Positions 29,968 to 38,073 of a DNA stretch of 64,000 nucleotides are shown here, in pieces. Origin of the DNA: Flavobacterium sp. M31R6. GTDB lineage: Bacteria > Bacteroidota > Bacteroidia > Flavobacteriales > Flavobacteriaceae. Position 1 is the first letter of the stretch; each line of letters begins with the position of its first letter. The DNA is taken from positions 1,860,001-1,924,000 of the forward strand of contig NZ_CP054141.1 of the NCBI RefSeq assembly GCF_013284035.1, written 5' to 3'. The position numbers and the translations under genes are program-made. The notes under the pieces were generated by a model, which was given only the letters and a program-made list of their open reading frames with translations, had not been told where the DNA came from and did not search any database.

Positions 29968-30615
29968 TTAGCTAAAACTCCATTCCTTATAACTCAACTC
30001 TTTTTCTATTTTCTCTTCAATTTTTTCAGATAGTTTTTGGTTGAAATCAATTCCAGTAATTTGTTCAATTGCATCAATGGTTGTTGCAAAAGTATAAAGC
30101 GGAGCATCCGATTTTTCATTGGGAACCAAAAACGGAATCATTACCAAAGCATCGTCCTGTACCCGAACCACGATTTTGAAAAAATAATCGGGAACCGAGA
30201 CTTCTTCGTCGCCAATAGTAACTAAATTATCATGCAAAATACTTCCCGTCACTATAAAAAGAGCCGTGTATTTATCAGCCCAATACCGAATTTTTTGTTC
30301 CAGTCGGTTCCAGACTCCGGCGTTAAAAGCTCTGTTTTGAGGTGACACATTCGAGGTGTAAAAAGTTTCATTGTAGGCTTCACTGGAAAATTTCATATCA
30401 GCGGCTGGGACAAGGTGGCCTTTGTCGTAACCGGTATCTTTATAATTTTTCCAATGTGCAGAATCGGTGTCTACCAACGGATCTTGTTTGAAATAAGGTC
30501 TTTCAAAATGATGCTCTTGTTGGGACTCCGCAGTCAAATAATAGGCTGCCCACTCCGCTTGTTCGTGTTCTTCGGAATATGATAAAAAGAAATGCTTATG
30601 TCTGATGATACTCAT
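29968..30615 (-). CDS. DNA/RNA non-specific endonuclease (His-Me finger) without signal peptide
   Basis: Nuclease of the NUC family, 215 residues. The His-Me finger active site is YDKGHLVPAADM (a DKGH variant of the DRGH motif; about 83-94), followed by TSNVSPQNRAFNAGVWNRLE with the metal-binding Asn. Homologues are usually exported and carry an N-terminal signal or TM segment; here the protein begins at RHKHFFLSYSEEHEQAEWAA with none. The upstream gene ends 29 bases before the ATG, so a hidden extension is unlikely. It may act inside the cell or be a shortened version. It is the second gene after the DUF1569 gene. Confidence 0.87.
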   Translation of the reverse strand: MSIIRHKHFFLSYSEEHEQAEWAAYYLTAESQQEHHFERPYFKQDPLVDTDSAHWKNYKDTGYDKGHLVPAADMKFSSEAYNETFYTSNVSPQNRAFNAGVWNRLEQKIRYWADKYTALFIVTGSILHDNLVTIGDEEVSVPDYFFKIVVRVQDDALVMIPFLVPNEKSDAPLYTFATTIDAIEQITGIDFNQKLSEKIEEKIEKELSYKEWSFS

Positions 30616-30644
30616 AAACGAATGTTTTTTTTAATGGTTTTGGG

Positions 30645-31109
30645 CTAAACTCCAAACTGCCTCAAATGATGATCGGTATGTCTCCACATCAATTTATCCC
30701 AATCCTCATAAGTCATTTTGCCCCAAAAAGGATGATCCATAAGCTTGATCACTTGAGTGCCTTTCGTAAATTGGCTAAAATTTTCTGCAAATTCTTTTCT
30801 GCTGGATTCAAAATCATAGGAACTTTCAAATTTTAGCTCTTTAGCCGTAGGACTGTTTTTTCCAAAGTCACTATTAAAGGCTTTGTTTTTTATTAATCTG
30901 CCTAAAATACGCAACAGGAAATACTTCTTTAGGGCTTTTGTGCCAAACGCAACCTGAATCGCAGCGTTGCAATGCTTGCACATTTGGTCCACTGTCATCT
31001 TGCCCCACAGCGCTTTACTGTCAGGCGTAAGAGAATTGATTCTGGCAATTATAGCCTCATTATCGGCTTTGTCATATATCGAACCCATATTTTTTTGGTT
31101 TAAAGTCAT
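30645..31109 (-). CDS. DUF1569 (DinB-like fold) protein
   Basis: A 154-residue protein of the DUF1569 family, predicted to be a four-helix DinB-like bundle. Putative metal-binding histidines occur in MCKHCNAAI and in WRHTDHHLRQFGV. The start was set at ATG 31109, two codons after a TTG; MGSIYDK at 31088 is also possible, because a TATATTTG element partly overlaps the earlier start. The function is unknown. It is upstream of, and probably cotranscribed with, the nuclease. Confidence 0.8.
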   Translation of the reverse strand: MTLNQKNMGSIYDKADNEAIIARINSLTPDSKALWGKMTVDQMCKHCNAAIQVAFGTKALKKYFLLRILGRLIKNKAFNSDFGKNSPTAKELKFESSYDFESSRKEFAENFSQFTKGTQVIKLMDHPFWGKMTYEDWDKLMWRHTDHHLRQFGV

Positions 31110-31132
31110 AAACAAATATAATCCTTTGCAGC

Positions 31133-31140
31133 CAAATATA
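31133..31140 (-). promoter_or_regulatory. -7 element of the DUF1569-nuclease unit
   Basis: The minus-strand sequence TATATTTG occurs twice, at 31133-31140 and 31113-31120. The upstream copy fits the ATG at 31109; the downstream copy would favour a start at 31088. Confidence 0.5.
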
Positions 31141-31185
31141 CTATCAAAACAGTATTACCAAAAAGAATAAAGAGAGTAATTATTA

Positions 31186-31257
31186 GGAGCAATTTCCAGC
31201 TATCCACTTGTATCCACGCAAAAAAAAGCGTGGGATACCGCTTCTATCTGGGCTAGG
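31186..31257 (+). repeat. GGATACCGCTT intergenic element, copy B
   Basis: GGAGCAATTTCCAGCT, then a CCACGC / GCGTGG hairpin (31214-31219 and 31228-31233) with an A-rich loop, then GGGATACCGCTTCTATCTGG and GCT. The block order is the same as at 25223 and 40557. Confidence 0.75.
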
Positions 31258-31407
31258 CTTTAGTGGAATTAAGTATTTCAGAAAATCATTTTCATTTCAT
31301 AACAAAACGGCTCTAAACACAATTCTTGTTTTAGAAATTGTGTAAGGAAAATTTTGATATATTTACTAGATTTGAGTTAATCTATTAGGAGTAAAAAATA
31401 ACACATT

Positions 31408-31977
31408 ATGACAATGGAAAATAAAAAAGAGTTGTCACCCGAACAACATTTAACATTACTCGGAATATTAAAAAATCGTTTTGAGAAAAATAGAAACCGC
31501 CACATAGGTCTTGATTGGGACAATGTACAAGCTAAGCTGGAAACCAGTCCCGAGAAACTATGGTCGCTCAATGAAATGGAAAGAACTGGCGGTGAACCGG
31601 ATGTTGTTGGCCATGACGAAAAGACAAATGAATACATTTTTTATGATTGTGTAGCAGAAAGTCCAAAAGGGCGAAGAAGTCTTTGTTACGACCGTGAAGC
31701 ACTGGATTCTCGAAAAGAATTCAAACCGGAAAATAGTGCTATTGATTTTGCCGCAGCCATGGGCATCGAAATTTTGACGGAAGCAGAATATCGAGAATTA
31801 CAACAACTTGGGAATTTTGATACCAAAACATCGAGCTGGGTGCTAACGCCTTCGGATATTAGAAAACTGGGTGGTGCCATTTTTGCTGATTTCCGCTATA
31901 ACACGGTGTTTATCTATCACAACGGAGCTTCTTCTTACTACGCAGTTAGAGGATTTCGCGGGTCATTAAGGGTTTAA
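31408..31977 (+). CDS. DUF4256 protein
   Basis: A 189-residue cytoplasmic protein that I recognise as DUF4256: helical start, then GGEPDVVGHDEKTNEYIFYD, DCVAESPKGRRSLCYDREAL, MGIEILTEAEYRELQ and a C-terminal FADFRYNTVFIYHNGA. The molecular function of this family is not known to me. It is a single gene between a repeat element and a GNAT gene. Confidence 0.85.
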   Translation: MTMENKKELSPEQHLTLLGILKNRFEKNRNRHIGLDWDNVQAKLETSPEKLWSLNEMERTGGEPDVVGHDEKTNEYIFYDCVAESPKGRRSLCYDREALDSRKEFKPENSAIDFAAAMGIEILTEAEYRELQQLGNFDTKTSSWVLTPSDIRKLGGAIFADFRYNTVFIYHNGASSYYAVRGFRGSLRV

Positions 31978-32049
31978 ATATTAAATAGACAGTTTTGGAA
32001 AACGAATTTAATTTGGTTCACAAATCATTATTATAGAAAAGAAAAACAT

Positions 32050-32586
32050 ATGACAATTACAATTGATAATATTCTCAAACTAGAATTAATTACTGAAAAC
32101 CATGTGCAGCCTATTTTTGAAATGGTTGATGCTAATAGAGCACATTTAAGACCTTGGTTGCCTTTTGTAGATAGAATGCAAACCGTTGAATTCGCGGATA
32201 ATTTTGTAAAAGGAACCATGCAACGTAACAATGATGGAAACGAATTTGCTTTTGTCATTATAGAAAATGAAAATGTTATTGGCCGAATTGGTGTTTATAA
32301 AATTGATAACCAAAACAAAATCGGAGAAATTGGTTATTGGATTATTGAAGGGTTACAGGGAAAAGGGATTGTCACAAAATCTTGTAAAGCCATTATCGAT
32401 TTTTGCTTTTCGGATTTACAGCTGAACAGAATCGAAATCAAATGCGGAACCGAAAATTTCAAAAGCAAGACTATTCCAGAGAAATTAAACTTTACCAAAG
32501 AAGGCGTCATTCGACAAGGCGAATTGCTTTATGATACATTTATTGATTTGAATTTGTATTCTCTTTTAAAAGCGGATAGAAAATAA
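32050..32586 (+). CDS. GNAT acetyltransferase, RimL/RimJ type
   Basis: A 178-residue Gcn5-related N-acetyltransferase resembling ribosomal-protein-serine acetyltransferases. Family segments are MVDANRAHLRPWLPFVD, FVIIENENVIGRIGVYKI, IGEIGYWIIEGLQGKGIVT (acetyl-CoA loop, QGKG) and LNRIEIKCGTENFKS. The acceptor is not defined. Its stop overlaps the next ATG by one base (TAATG), so the two genes are translationally coupled. Confidence 0.88.
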   Translation: MTITIDNILKLELITENHVQPIFEMVDANRAHLRPWLPFVDRMQTVEFADNFVKGTMQRNNDGNEFAFVIIENENVIGRIGVYKIDNQNKIGEIGYWIIEGLQGKGIVTKSCKAIIDFCFSDLQLNRIEIKCGTENFKSKTIPEKLNFTKEGVIRQGELLYDTFIDLNLYSLLKADRK

Positions 32587-33134
32587 TGAAAAGGATAATA
32601 ATAATCTCAGCCACATTTTTGTCATTAAATGTTTTTGGACAGGATAGGTTTCAATCTGAAAAGGAACCATTACTTAAAGTTGTTTACCTAAATGAAAATT
32701 CTGTCGAAGAAAAGCCTGCTTGTTTTTTAAATGGAAAACACATTGACGAAAGTGTTCTTAATACTTTGCGACCAGAGGAAGTTGAAACTATAAAGGTTGA
32801 AAAGGAGGATGTTGAAATTGATAAAGTTAAATATTTTGGAAAAATTATTATTCAGACAAAAGAGAGTTACGAACCAATCTTTCTTTCATTAAATCAATTG
32901 AAGTCAAAATATACAAACTGTAAAGAAGGAGTAACTATTTTTGAAATTGACAATGAAGTAATCAAAGCAGATTATGATAAATATTTAGTTGATACCAATT
33001 TTATATTGAAAATCACGGTAGATAAACTTGATAACTCTATTGAAAAGTTAAACTTAAATGTTGTAAAAATTTACACTAAATCGGAGGGGAATATTAAAAA
33101 TGACAGGCAAATAAAAATTCGAGGTTCTGAATAA
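32586..33134 (+). CDS. small secreted protein with TonB-plug-like segment
   Basis: A 182-residue exported protein with a signal peptide 1-18 ending VFGQ. The segment CFLNGKHIDESVLNTLRPEE, followed by VETIKVEKED and YFGKIIIQTK, looks like the strand-helix-strand core of a TonB-receptor plug domain, but no barrel follows. The function is unknown. It is coupled to the upstream GNAT by a one-base overlap, an odd pairing of a cytoplasmic with an exported protein. Confidence 0.7.
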   Translation: MKRIIIISATFLSLNVFGQDRFQSEKEPLLKVVYLNENSVEEKPACFLNGKHIDESVLNTLRPEEVETIKVEKEDVEIDKVKYFGKIIIQTKESYEPIFLSLNQLKSKYTNCKEGVTIFEIDNEVIKADYDKYLVDTNFILKITVDKLDNSIEKLNLNVVKIYTKSEGNIKNDRQIKIRGSE

Positions 33135-33243
33135 GATCTACAAATAAATAATCATTAGTTTCATATTGGGAACAACACATTGTTTTAAAATGTATTTACT
33201 TTGATTCAAATCTCCAAATTTTCTGATTCTATAAATTTATTCG

Positions 33244-33251
33244 TAAATTTG
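33244..33251 (+). promoter_or_regulatory. -7 element of the immunophilin gene
   Basis: TAAATTTG matches TAnnTTTG, 24 bases upstream of the ATG at 33275. Confidence 0.55.
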
Positions 33252-33274
33252 CACCTCAATAAAAAAAAAACACA

Positions 33275-34207
33275 ATGGAAAACGGAATATACGCTAAATT
33301 CAACACCGCTAAAGGGGCGATTTTGGTAAAATTAACACACGATTTGACACCAGGAACTGTTGGTAACTTTGTTGCTCTTGCCGAAGGGAACATGGAAAAT
33401 AAAATAAAACCTCAAGGACAAAAATTCTATGACGGTTTAAAATTTCATAGAGTAATTCCTGATTTTATGATTCAAGGAGGTTGTCCTCTAGGAACAGGAA
33501 CAGGAGATCCAGGGTACAAGTTTGATGATGAATTCCATCCAGACTTGCGTCACGATGCCCCAGGAGTATTGTCTATGGCAAATTCAGGGCCAGGTTCTAA
33601 TGGTTCTCAGTTTTTTATCACACATGTTGCTACACCTTGGTTAGATAACAAACATACTGTTTTTGGTAATGTTGTAGAAGGACAAGATATTGTAGACGCT
33701 ATTGCTCAAGGAGATTCTTTAGATTCAGTTGAAATTATCCGAGTAGGTGAAGAAGCTGAAAAATGGAATGCTATTGAAGCTTTTGTTGGTTTAAAAGGAG
33801 CTCGTTTGAAAAAATTAGCGGCTATAAAAGCAGAATCAGAAGCAAAAATGGAAACATTAGCTGCTGGTTTTGAAAAAACAGAAAGCGGTTTGCGTTACCA
33901 ATTCATTCAAAGAGGTTCTGGTAAAAAAGCAGAAAGCGGAAAAACAGTTGCTGTTCACTATGAAGGTTCATTAGAAAATGGCAAAGTTTTTGATTCATCG
34001 TACCCAAGAAAAAAACCAATTGAATTCAGATTGGGTCAAGGTCAGGTCATTGAAGGTTGGGACGAAGGTATTGCTTTGTTACAAGTAGGAGATAAAGCTC
34101 GTTTTGTGATTCCATCTGATTTAGGATATGGACCAGCAGGAGCAGGTGGTGTTATTCCACCAAATGCGACTTTGATTTTTGACGTTGAATTAATGGACGT
34201 TAAATAG
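33275..34207 (+). CDS. dual-family peptidyl-prolyl isomerase (cyclophilin-FKBP fusion)
   Basis: A 310-residue protein joining two unrelated proline isomerases. The cyclophilin domain (about 3-165) has GLKFHRVIPDFMIQGG, SMANSGPGSNGSQFFITH and WLDNKHTVFGNV. A helical linker (about 170-210) leads to the FKBP domain (about 215-310), with VAVHYEGSLENGKVFDSS, VIEGWDEGIALLQVGDKARF and LGYGPAGAGGVIPPNATLIF. No signal peptide, so cytoplasmic. Such fusions (CFBP type) are known from Flavobacterium and a few other lineages. Probable role: protein folding. Confidence 0.93.
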   Translation: MENGIYAKFNTAKGAILVKLTHDLTPGTVGNFVALAEGNMENKIKPQGQKFYDGLKFHRVIPDFMIQGGCPLGTGTGDPGYKFDDEFHPDLRHDAPGVLSMANSGPGSNGSQFFITHVATPWLDNKHTVFGNVVEGQDIVDAIAQGDSLDSVEIIRVGEEAEKWNAIEAFVGLKGARLKKLAAIKAESEAKMETLAAGFEKTESGLRYQFIQRGSGKKAESGKTVAVHYEGSLENGKVFDSSYPRKKPIEFRLGQGQVIEGWDEGIALLQVGDKARFVIPSDLGYGPAGAGGVIPPNATLIFDVELMDVK

Positions 34208-34248
34208 TATTTAGAAAACAGTAATCAGTGATTATTGCGATAAATAGG

Positions 34249-34276
34249 AAATCCCAAAACATTTGTTTTGGGATTT
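34249..34276 (+). terminator. terminator of the immunophilin gene
   Basis: Stem AAATCCCAAAAC / GTTTTGGGATTT with a 4-base loop and a following T-run. Confidence 0.88.
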
Positions 34277-34336
34277 TTTTTGTTCTTAACTTAGAACCTT
34301 AGTATCTTAGTGACTTAGCAACTTAAAAAACAAACT

Positions 34337-34672
34337 ATGGATTTAACGTGGTCAGAATTTGAAAGAGTAGAAATACGAGTGGGAACAATACTAGAAGTCA
34401 ATGATTTTCCAGAAGCCAGAAAACCTGCATTCCAACTCACAATTGATTTTGGAAGTGTCATTGGTATTCGAAAAACATCGGCTCAAATTACCAAAAGATA
34501 TACCAAAGAAGTTCTGACAGGAAGGCAAATCGTAGCTGTAGTCAATTTTCCCAAAAAGCAAATTGGGAAGTTTATGAGCGAATGTTTGGTGCTGGGAGCA
34601 GTAGGTGAGGAAGGTGATGTGATTTTATTGGCCCCCGATTTCAAAATAGAAAACGGATTGCGGATAGGTTAG
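34337..34672 (+). CDS. csaA: CsaA-type tRNA-binding domain protein
   Basis: A 111-residue single OB-fold protein of the EMAP/Trbp111 family. Typical segments are FERVEIRVGTILEVNDFPEA, IGIRKTSAQITKRYT, GRQIVAVVNFPKKQIG and FMSECLVLGA. Bacterial CsaA binds tRNA and has export-chaperone activity in Bacillus. It has the expected length and is a single gene. Confidence 0.92.
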   Translation: MDLTWSEFERVEIRVGTILEVNDFPEARKPAFQLTIDFGSVIGIRKTSAQITKRYTKEVLTGRQIVAVVNFPKKQIGKFMSECLVLGAVGEEGDVILLAPDFKIENGLRIG

Positions 34673-34707
34673 TATTACGAACTGTTGTTAGGGTTTTGCA
34701 TTTTGTA

Positions 34708-35286
34708 TTATTTTTTCAGTAATTCAATATTGGCATCTATCTTTACTTCATCGCTAATCAAGAAACCACCAGTTTCTATTGCGGCATTCCATACTAATCC
34801 AAAATCTCTACGGTTTATTTTTCCTTTCAATTTTAAACCTGCTTTTGTATTTCCCCAAGGATCGATATTGCTACCTCCATATTTTATTTCCAAAATGGTT
34901 GGTTTTGTAACTTCTTTGATGGTTAGTTTACCGATTATTTCAAAAGTTGTATCACCTATTCTTTTGAATTTAGTAGAGTGGAAAGTGATTTTTGGAAATT
35001 TTTCGGCATCGAAGAAATCAGGGCTTTTTAAGTGAGCATCTCTTTTTTGATCATTGGTATTAATGGAGTCAACATTTGCAGTAAAAGAAAAGACCGCATT
35101 TTCAAAATCTTCTTCTGCTTCAGCTGTTCCATTTATTTCATTAAATCTCCCTGTTAGAGTAACAATTTCAAGATGTTTAATTTTGAAATACACTTCTGAA
35201 TGTGAGGGATCTATTTCCCATTTCATATTTTCCATGATGCTTGTTTTTGTATTTTGTTCTTCTTTAAAGGTAATTTGAGGTGTCAT
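34708..35286 (-). CDS. YceI family protein
   Basis: A 192-residue lipocalin-like beta-barrel protein of the YceI family, which binds isoprenoid-type lipids. Core segments are MKWEIDPSHSEVYFKIKHL, GTAEAEEDFENAVFSF, DAHLKSPDFFDAEKFPKITF and KGKINRRDFGLVWNA. No signal peptide is evident, unlike E. coli YceI. The start could also be the ATG 17 codons downstream (35235). The ligand is unknown. Confidence 0.9.
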   Translation of the reverse strand: MTPQITFKEEQNTKTSIMENMKWEIDPSHSEVYFKIKHLEIVTLTGRFNEINGTAEAEEDFENAVFSFTANVDSINTNDQKRDAHLKSPDFFDAEKFPKITFHSTKFKRIGDTTFEIIGKLTIKEVTKPTILEIKYGGSNIDPWGNTKAGLKLKGKINRRDFGLVWNAAIETGGFLISDEVKIDANIELLKK

Positions 35287-35327
35287 TTTATTGAGATTTA
35301 AATGTTATTGTAATTTGTAATTTATTT

Positions 35328-35852
35328 TTAGTTCTTTTCGTAATGGCTCATTACAAGCCCATTCGAAAAGATATTTGTATGCAAGTGTTTAAACGTAGTA
35401 TCTTGGTCAAGCTGTCCAAATAGTGGAATACCATCACCAATAAGAACAGGAACTCTAGTGATTATTAGTGCATCAAGTAAATTTTCTTTTAGAAAGCTTT
35501 GTATCACTTTTCCTCCGTCAACATAGGCATTGGAATAACCTTCGTCGGAAAGATAATGCAGTAACTCTTTTGGCTTCATCGAGAGGATGCTAACTTTTTC
35601 TTTTAGGTTATTTGGTATTTCTTTGATTTGTGTACTTAAAACAAAAACTTTTTGTTGATACGGCCAAGAAGGAAAAGTGATCACTTTTTCAAAAGTGCCT
35701 CTTCCAATTATTATTACATCAATGTGGCTAATAAATTTGGTGTAGCTTTTATTGATTTCTTGGTTGTCAAATGGGATTAACCAATCGATTTCTCCATTCT
35801 TTCTTGCAATAAAGCCATCCAAGCTTGTTCCTATATATGCTGTTGTTCTCAT
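35328..35852 (-). CDS. RibD C-terminal/dihydrofolate reductase-fold protein
   Basis: A 174-residue protein of the RibD_C (YyaP/YwjB-like) family with a DHFR fold: AYIGTSLDGFIARKNGEIDWL at the start, the nucleotide region IIIGRGTFEKVI, AYVDGGKVIQSFL and PVLIGDGIPLF. It probably binds NADPH; the substrate is unknown. It is not a true folate reductase by sequence. It is a single gene, 41 bases upstream of YceI on the same strand. Confidence 0.88.
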   Translation of the reverse strand: MRTTAYIGTSLDGFIARKNGEIDWLIPFDNQEINKSYTKFISHIDVIIIGRGTFEKVITFPSWPYQQKVFVLSTQIKEIPNNLKEKVSILSMKPKELLHYLSDEGYSNAYVDGGKVIQSFLKENLLDALIITRVPVLIGDGIPLFGQLDQDTTFKHLHTNIFSNGLVMSHYEKN

Positions 35853-35987
35853 CTATTATTGTCGAAAAAAGCCTCTTAAATTTTGCAAATTGACACAATT
35901 AAAAGTCATATGGTTAGGATTTTTACTTGCGTCAATTTGTTGTTATTAGTTCATGTTGTTCTCTTTGATTTGACAATAGGAAAATAG

Positions 35988-36401
35988 TTAATCATTACCC
36001 TTATTTTTCTTTTCTTTTGAAGCGTCATAAGGATGTTCCTTCAGTTCTACCAATAGAAATTTTATTGTTGTCGAACCACCATTTTCAGTTACATGTGGAC
36101 GTTCTGGAGCGCTTACGCCTGACATTCCAGGTTTGAGATCAAATGATTCATTTTTACCGTCTTTGTAGTGAACTATTAATTTTCCGTCTGTAAGTGCATA
36201 AAAGAAATGAGCAGGGTGGGTGTGCATATCGCTCTTTTCTCCTGGTTGAAGTATGACTTCAGTTGCTCGTAGGAAAGTCGTGTCCGCCAAAACATGATTC
36301 ATTTTTGGGTTTAAATTTTTCCATTCCTGTGCGTTGGCACCAAATGATAATAGAAAGAGTATAAATATTCTTCCGAATGCAATGAATAAATTTCTTTTCA
36401 T
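35988..36401 (-). CDS. secreted cupin protein
   Basis: A 137-residue exported protein with a signal peptide 1-24 ending NAQ. The single cupin beta-barrel has the metal motif around MHTHPAHFFYALTDG (cupin motif 1 with paired His) and the second motif near PERPHVTENGG. The tail is Lys-rich. The ligand and activity are unknown. Confidence 0.82.
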   Translation of the reverse strand: MKRNLFIAFGRIFILFLLSFGANAQEWKNLNPKMNHVLADTTFLRATEVILQPGEKSDMHTHPAHFFYALTDGKLIVHYKDGKNESFDLKPGMSGVSAPERPHVTENGGSTTIKFLLVELKEHPYDASKEKKNKGND

Positions 36402-36641
36402 GATTATCTTTTTTTAATTTTTTGAGAATTAAAACAACATAAAAACATCATGTAAAGTTAGTGATTTAAACTCATTTTTAATTGATTTTTATCATGTAAT
36501 AGTCTGTATTTTAGTGTTTTAATTGTTTTTTATTTCAAAAGAAAGAAAAATTTTATGTTAGGAATTTTACTGTGGTATATATGAAAGAATTGAGGTTTAG
36601 GTTTTAAAGATGTCTAATTTTAAAATTGAAAGGAATTAAAT

Positions 36642-36680
36642 AAAAAGGATAGTTTTATATGTAATAAAACTATCCTTTTT
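36642..36680 (-). terminator. terminator of the sulfurtransferase operon
   Basis: A long 17-base stem AAAAAGGATAGTTTTAT / ATAAAACTATCCTTTTT sits directly downstream of the stop at 36702. On the minus strand it ends in T-rich sequence. Confidence 0.85.
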
Positions 36681-36701
36681 ATGAAAATTATTGTTTGTTT
36701 T

Positions 36702-37520
36702 TTACTTCTCAATAGGTAAATCACTTGAACCCCATTCTGTCCAAGAACCATCATAAACGGCTTTTGGGTTGTCCGAAATCAATTCGGTTGCTAGTAAAAC
36801 AATACAAGCAGTAATTCCGGAACCACAAGTAAAAAATAACGGCTGGTCATTCAGTTTTAGGATTTCTTTTAATTCTTCTGTCGATTTGAACTTTCCGTCT
36901 TGCTGCAGTTCGGTAAAAGGAATATTTATGGAACAAGGAATATGTCCGCTTCTTAATCCGGCTCTCGGTTCTTCGTGGGTGGCATGGAATCGGTCTGCAG
37001 ATCTGGCATCCATGAGAACAGCTTCTTTGGTTGTGATATTTTCAACAATCTGTTCTTTATTTTTGATTAATTCGGGCTGAAATTTTGCCTCAAAATTCCC
37101 TTTCGGGTAAGTTGTTTGTTGTTGCTTTTCAGTTGGGAAACCTTCTCTGATCCATTCTGGAAGTCCGCCATCCAACACAAAAACATTCGAATGTCCCATC
37201 GCTTTGAACATCCACCAAGCTCTAGGACTGGAATAAATTCCCAAAGTGTCATAAACGACAATTGTGCTATTTGAATTAATACCTAATTTTTGAGATTCAG
37301 CAGTGAATTTTTCTTCCGACGGAAAAGTGTTGGGTAACGGATTGCTAGTGTCGCTAAAATTATTTTTGATATCAAATAAACGGGCATCTTTTATTTGTAA
37401 ATCTGGATTTTGATTCTCAAGATTAGATTGATTTTGATCCAATCTTGCCTCGAGTATAATTAGATTTGAATCGTTTATATGTTCTTGAAGCCAGGCTGCT
37501 GAAACTATAGGATTTGTCAT
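36702..37520 (-). CDS. sseA: 3-mercaptopyruvate/thiosulfate sulfurtransferase
   Basis: Two-rhodanese-domain enzyme of 272 residues that moves sulfane sulfur. The N-terminal inactive rhodanese domain spans about 5-130 and the C-terminal active domain about 155-270. The active loop is CGSGITA with catalytic Cys232; the CG-S-G-x-T-A pattern is that of mercaptopyruvate sulfurtransferases rather than thiosulfate rhodaneses. It is the last gene of a three-gene operon with two alpha/beta hydrolases (3-base gap). Confidence 0.9.
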   Translation of the reverse strand: MTNPIVSAAWLQEHINDSNLIILEARLDQNQSNLENQNPDLQIKDARLFDIKNNFSDTSNPLPNTFPSEEKFTAESQKLGINSNSTIVVYDTLGIYSSPRAWWMFKAMGHSNVFVLDGGLPEWIREGFPTEKQQQTTYPKGNFEAKFQPELIKNKEQIVENITTKEAVLMDARSADRFHATHEEPRAGLRSGHIPCSINIPFTELQQDGKFKSTEELKEILKLNDQPLFFTCGSGITACIVLLATELISDNPKAVYDGSWTEWGSSDLPIEK

Positions 37521-37523
37521 TTT

Positions 37524-38072
37524 TTAGCGCTTAATTTTTGATATTAATTTTTGTAAATAATTTTGTCCATCTTCCCAATATTCCAGATTAGAGTCGGAGT
37601 TGATGTGTCCTAGTTGTCCCACGTTTATAAAATCACTCCCCCAATATGAGGCTAATTCCTTGGTTCTTTCCAGTGACATATAGGTGTCGTTTTCCGTTCC
37701 TACTACCAAGGTTGAAAAAGGAACTGCTTGGGTTGGAATAGGTGAAAAGTGTCTCAGGAAATCAGGGGTATGCTTGGGCGAATCTACATCAGCGGGGGCA
37801 ACAAGCATAGCACCAACGATGTTTGGATTGTTATTTTTGGAAATCCAATGCATAACTAGGGAAACCGCCAGACTGTGAGCCACCAAAATGGTTGGTTCAT
37901 CTATTTGCTGAATGGTTTTGGAAAGTCTTTCAAGCCATTCGTTGAGTTGAGGTTCGTCCCAATTGTCTTGAATGACTTTGGTCGAATTGGTGAATTTTTG
38001 CAGCCAAAAGCTTTGCCAGTGTTTTTCGCCAGAATCACCAAGTCCTGGAATAATTAATAAGTGCGGGGTCAT
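37524..38072 (-). CDS. RBBP9/YdeN-family alpha/beta hydrolase
   Basis: A 182-residue small serine hydrolase: IIPGLGDSGEKHWQSFW at the N terminus, the nucleophile elbow AHSLAV, the acid in VVGTENDTYMS and a C-terminal GQLGHINSDS with the catalytic His. The substrate is unknown. The middle gene of an operon: 1 base after the upstream esterase stop and 3 bases before the sulfurtransferase. Confidence 0.9.
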   Translation of the reverse strand: MTPHLLIIPGLGDSGEKHWQSFWLQKFTNSTKVIQDNWDEPQLNEWLERLSKTIQQIDEPTILVAHSLAVSLVMHWISKNNNPNIVGAMLVAPADVDSPKHTPDFLRHFSPIPTQAVPFSTLVVGTENDTYMSLERTKELASYWGSDFINVGQLGHINSDSNLEYWEDGQNYLQKLISKIKR

Positions 38073-38073
38073 T

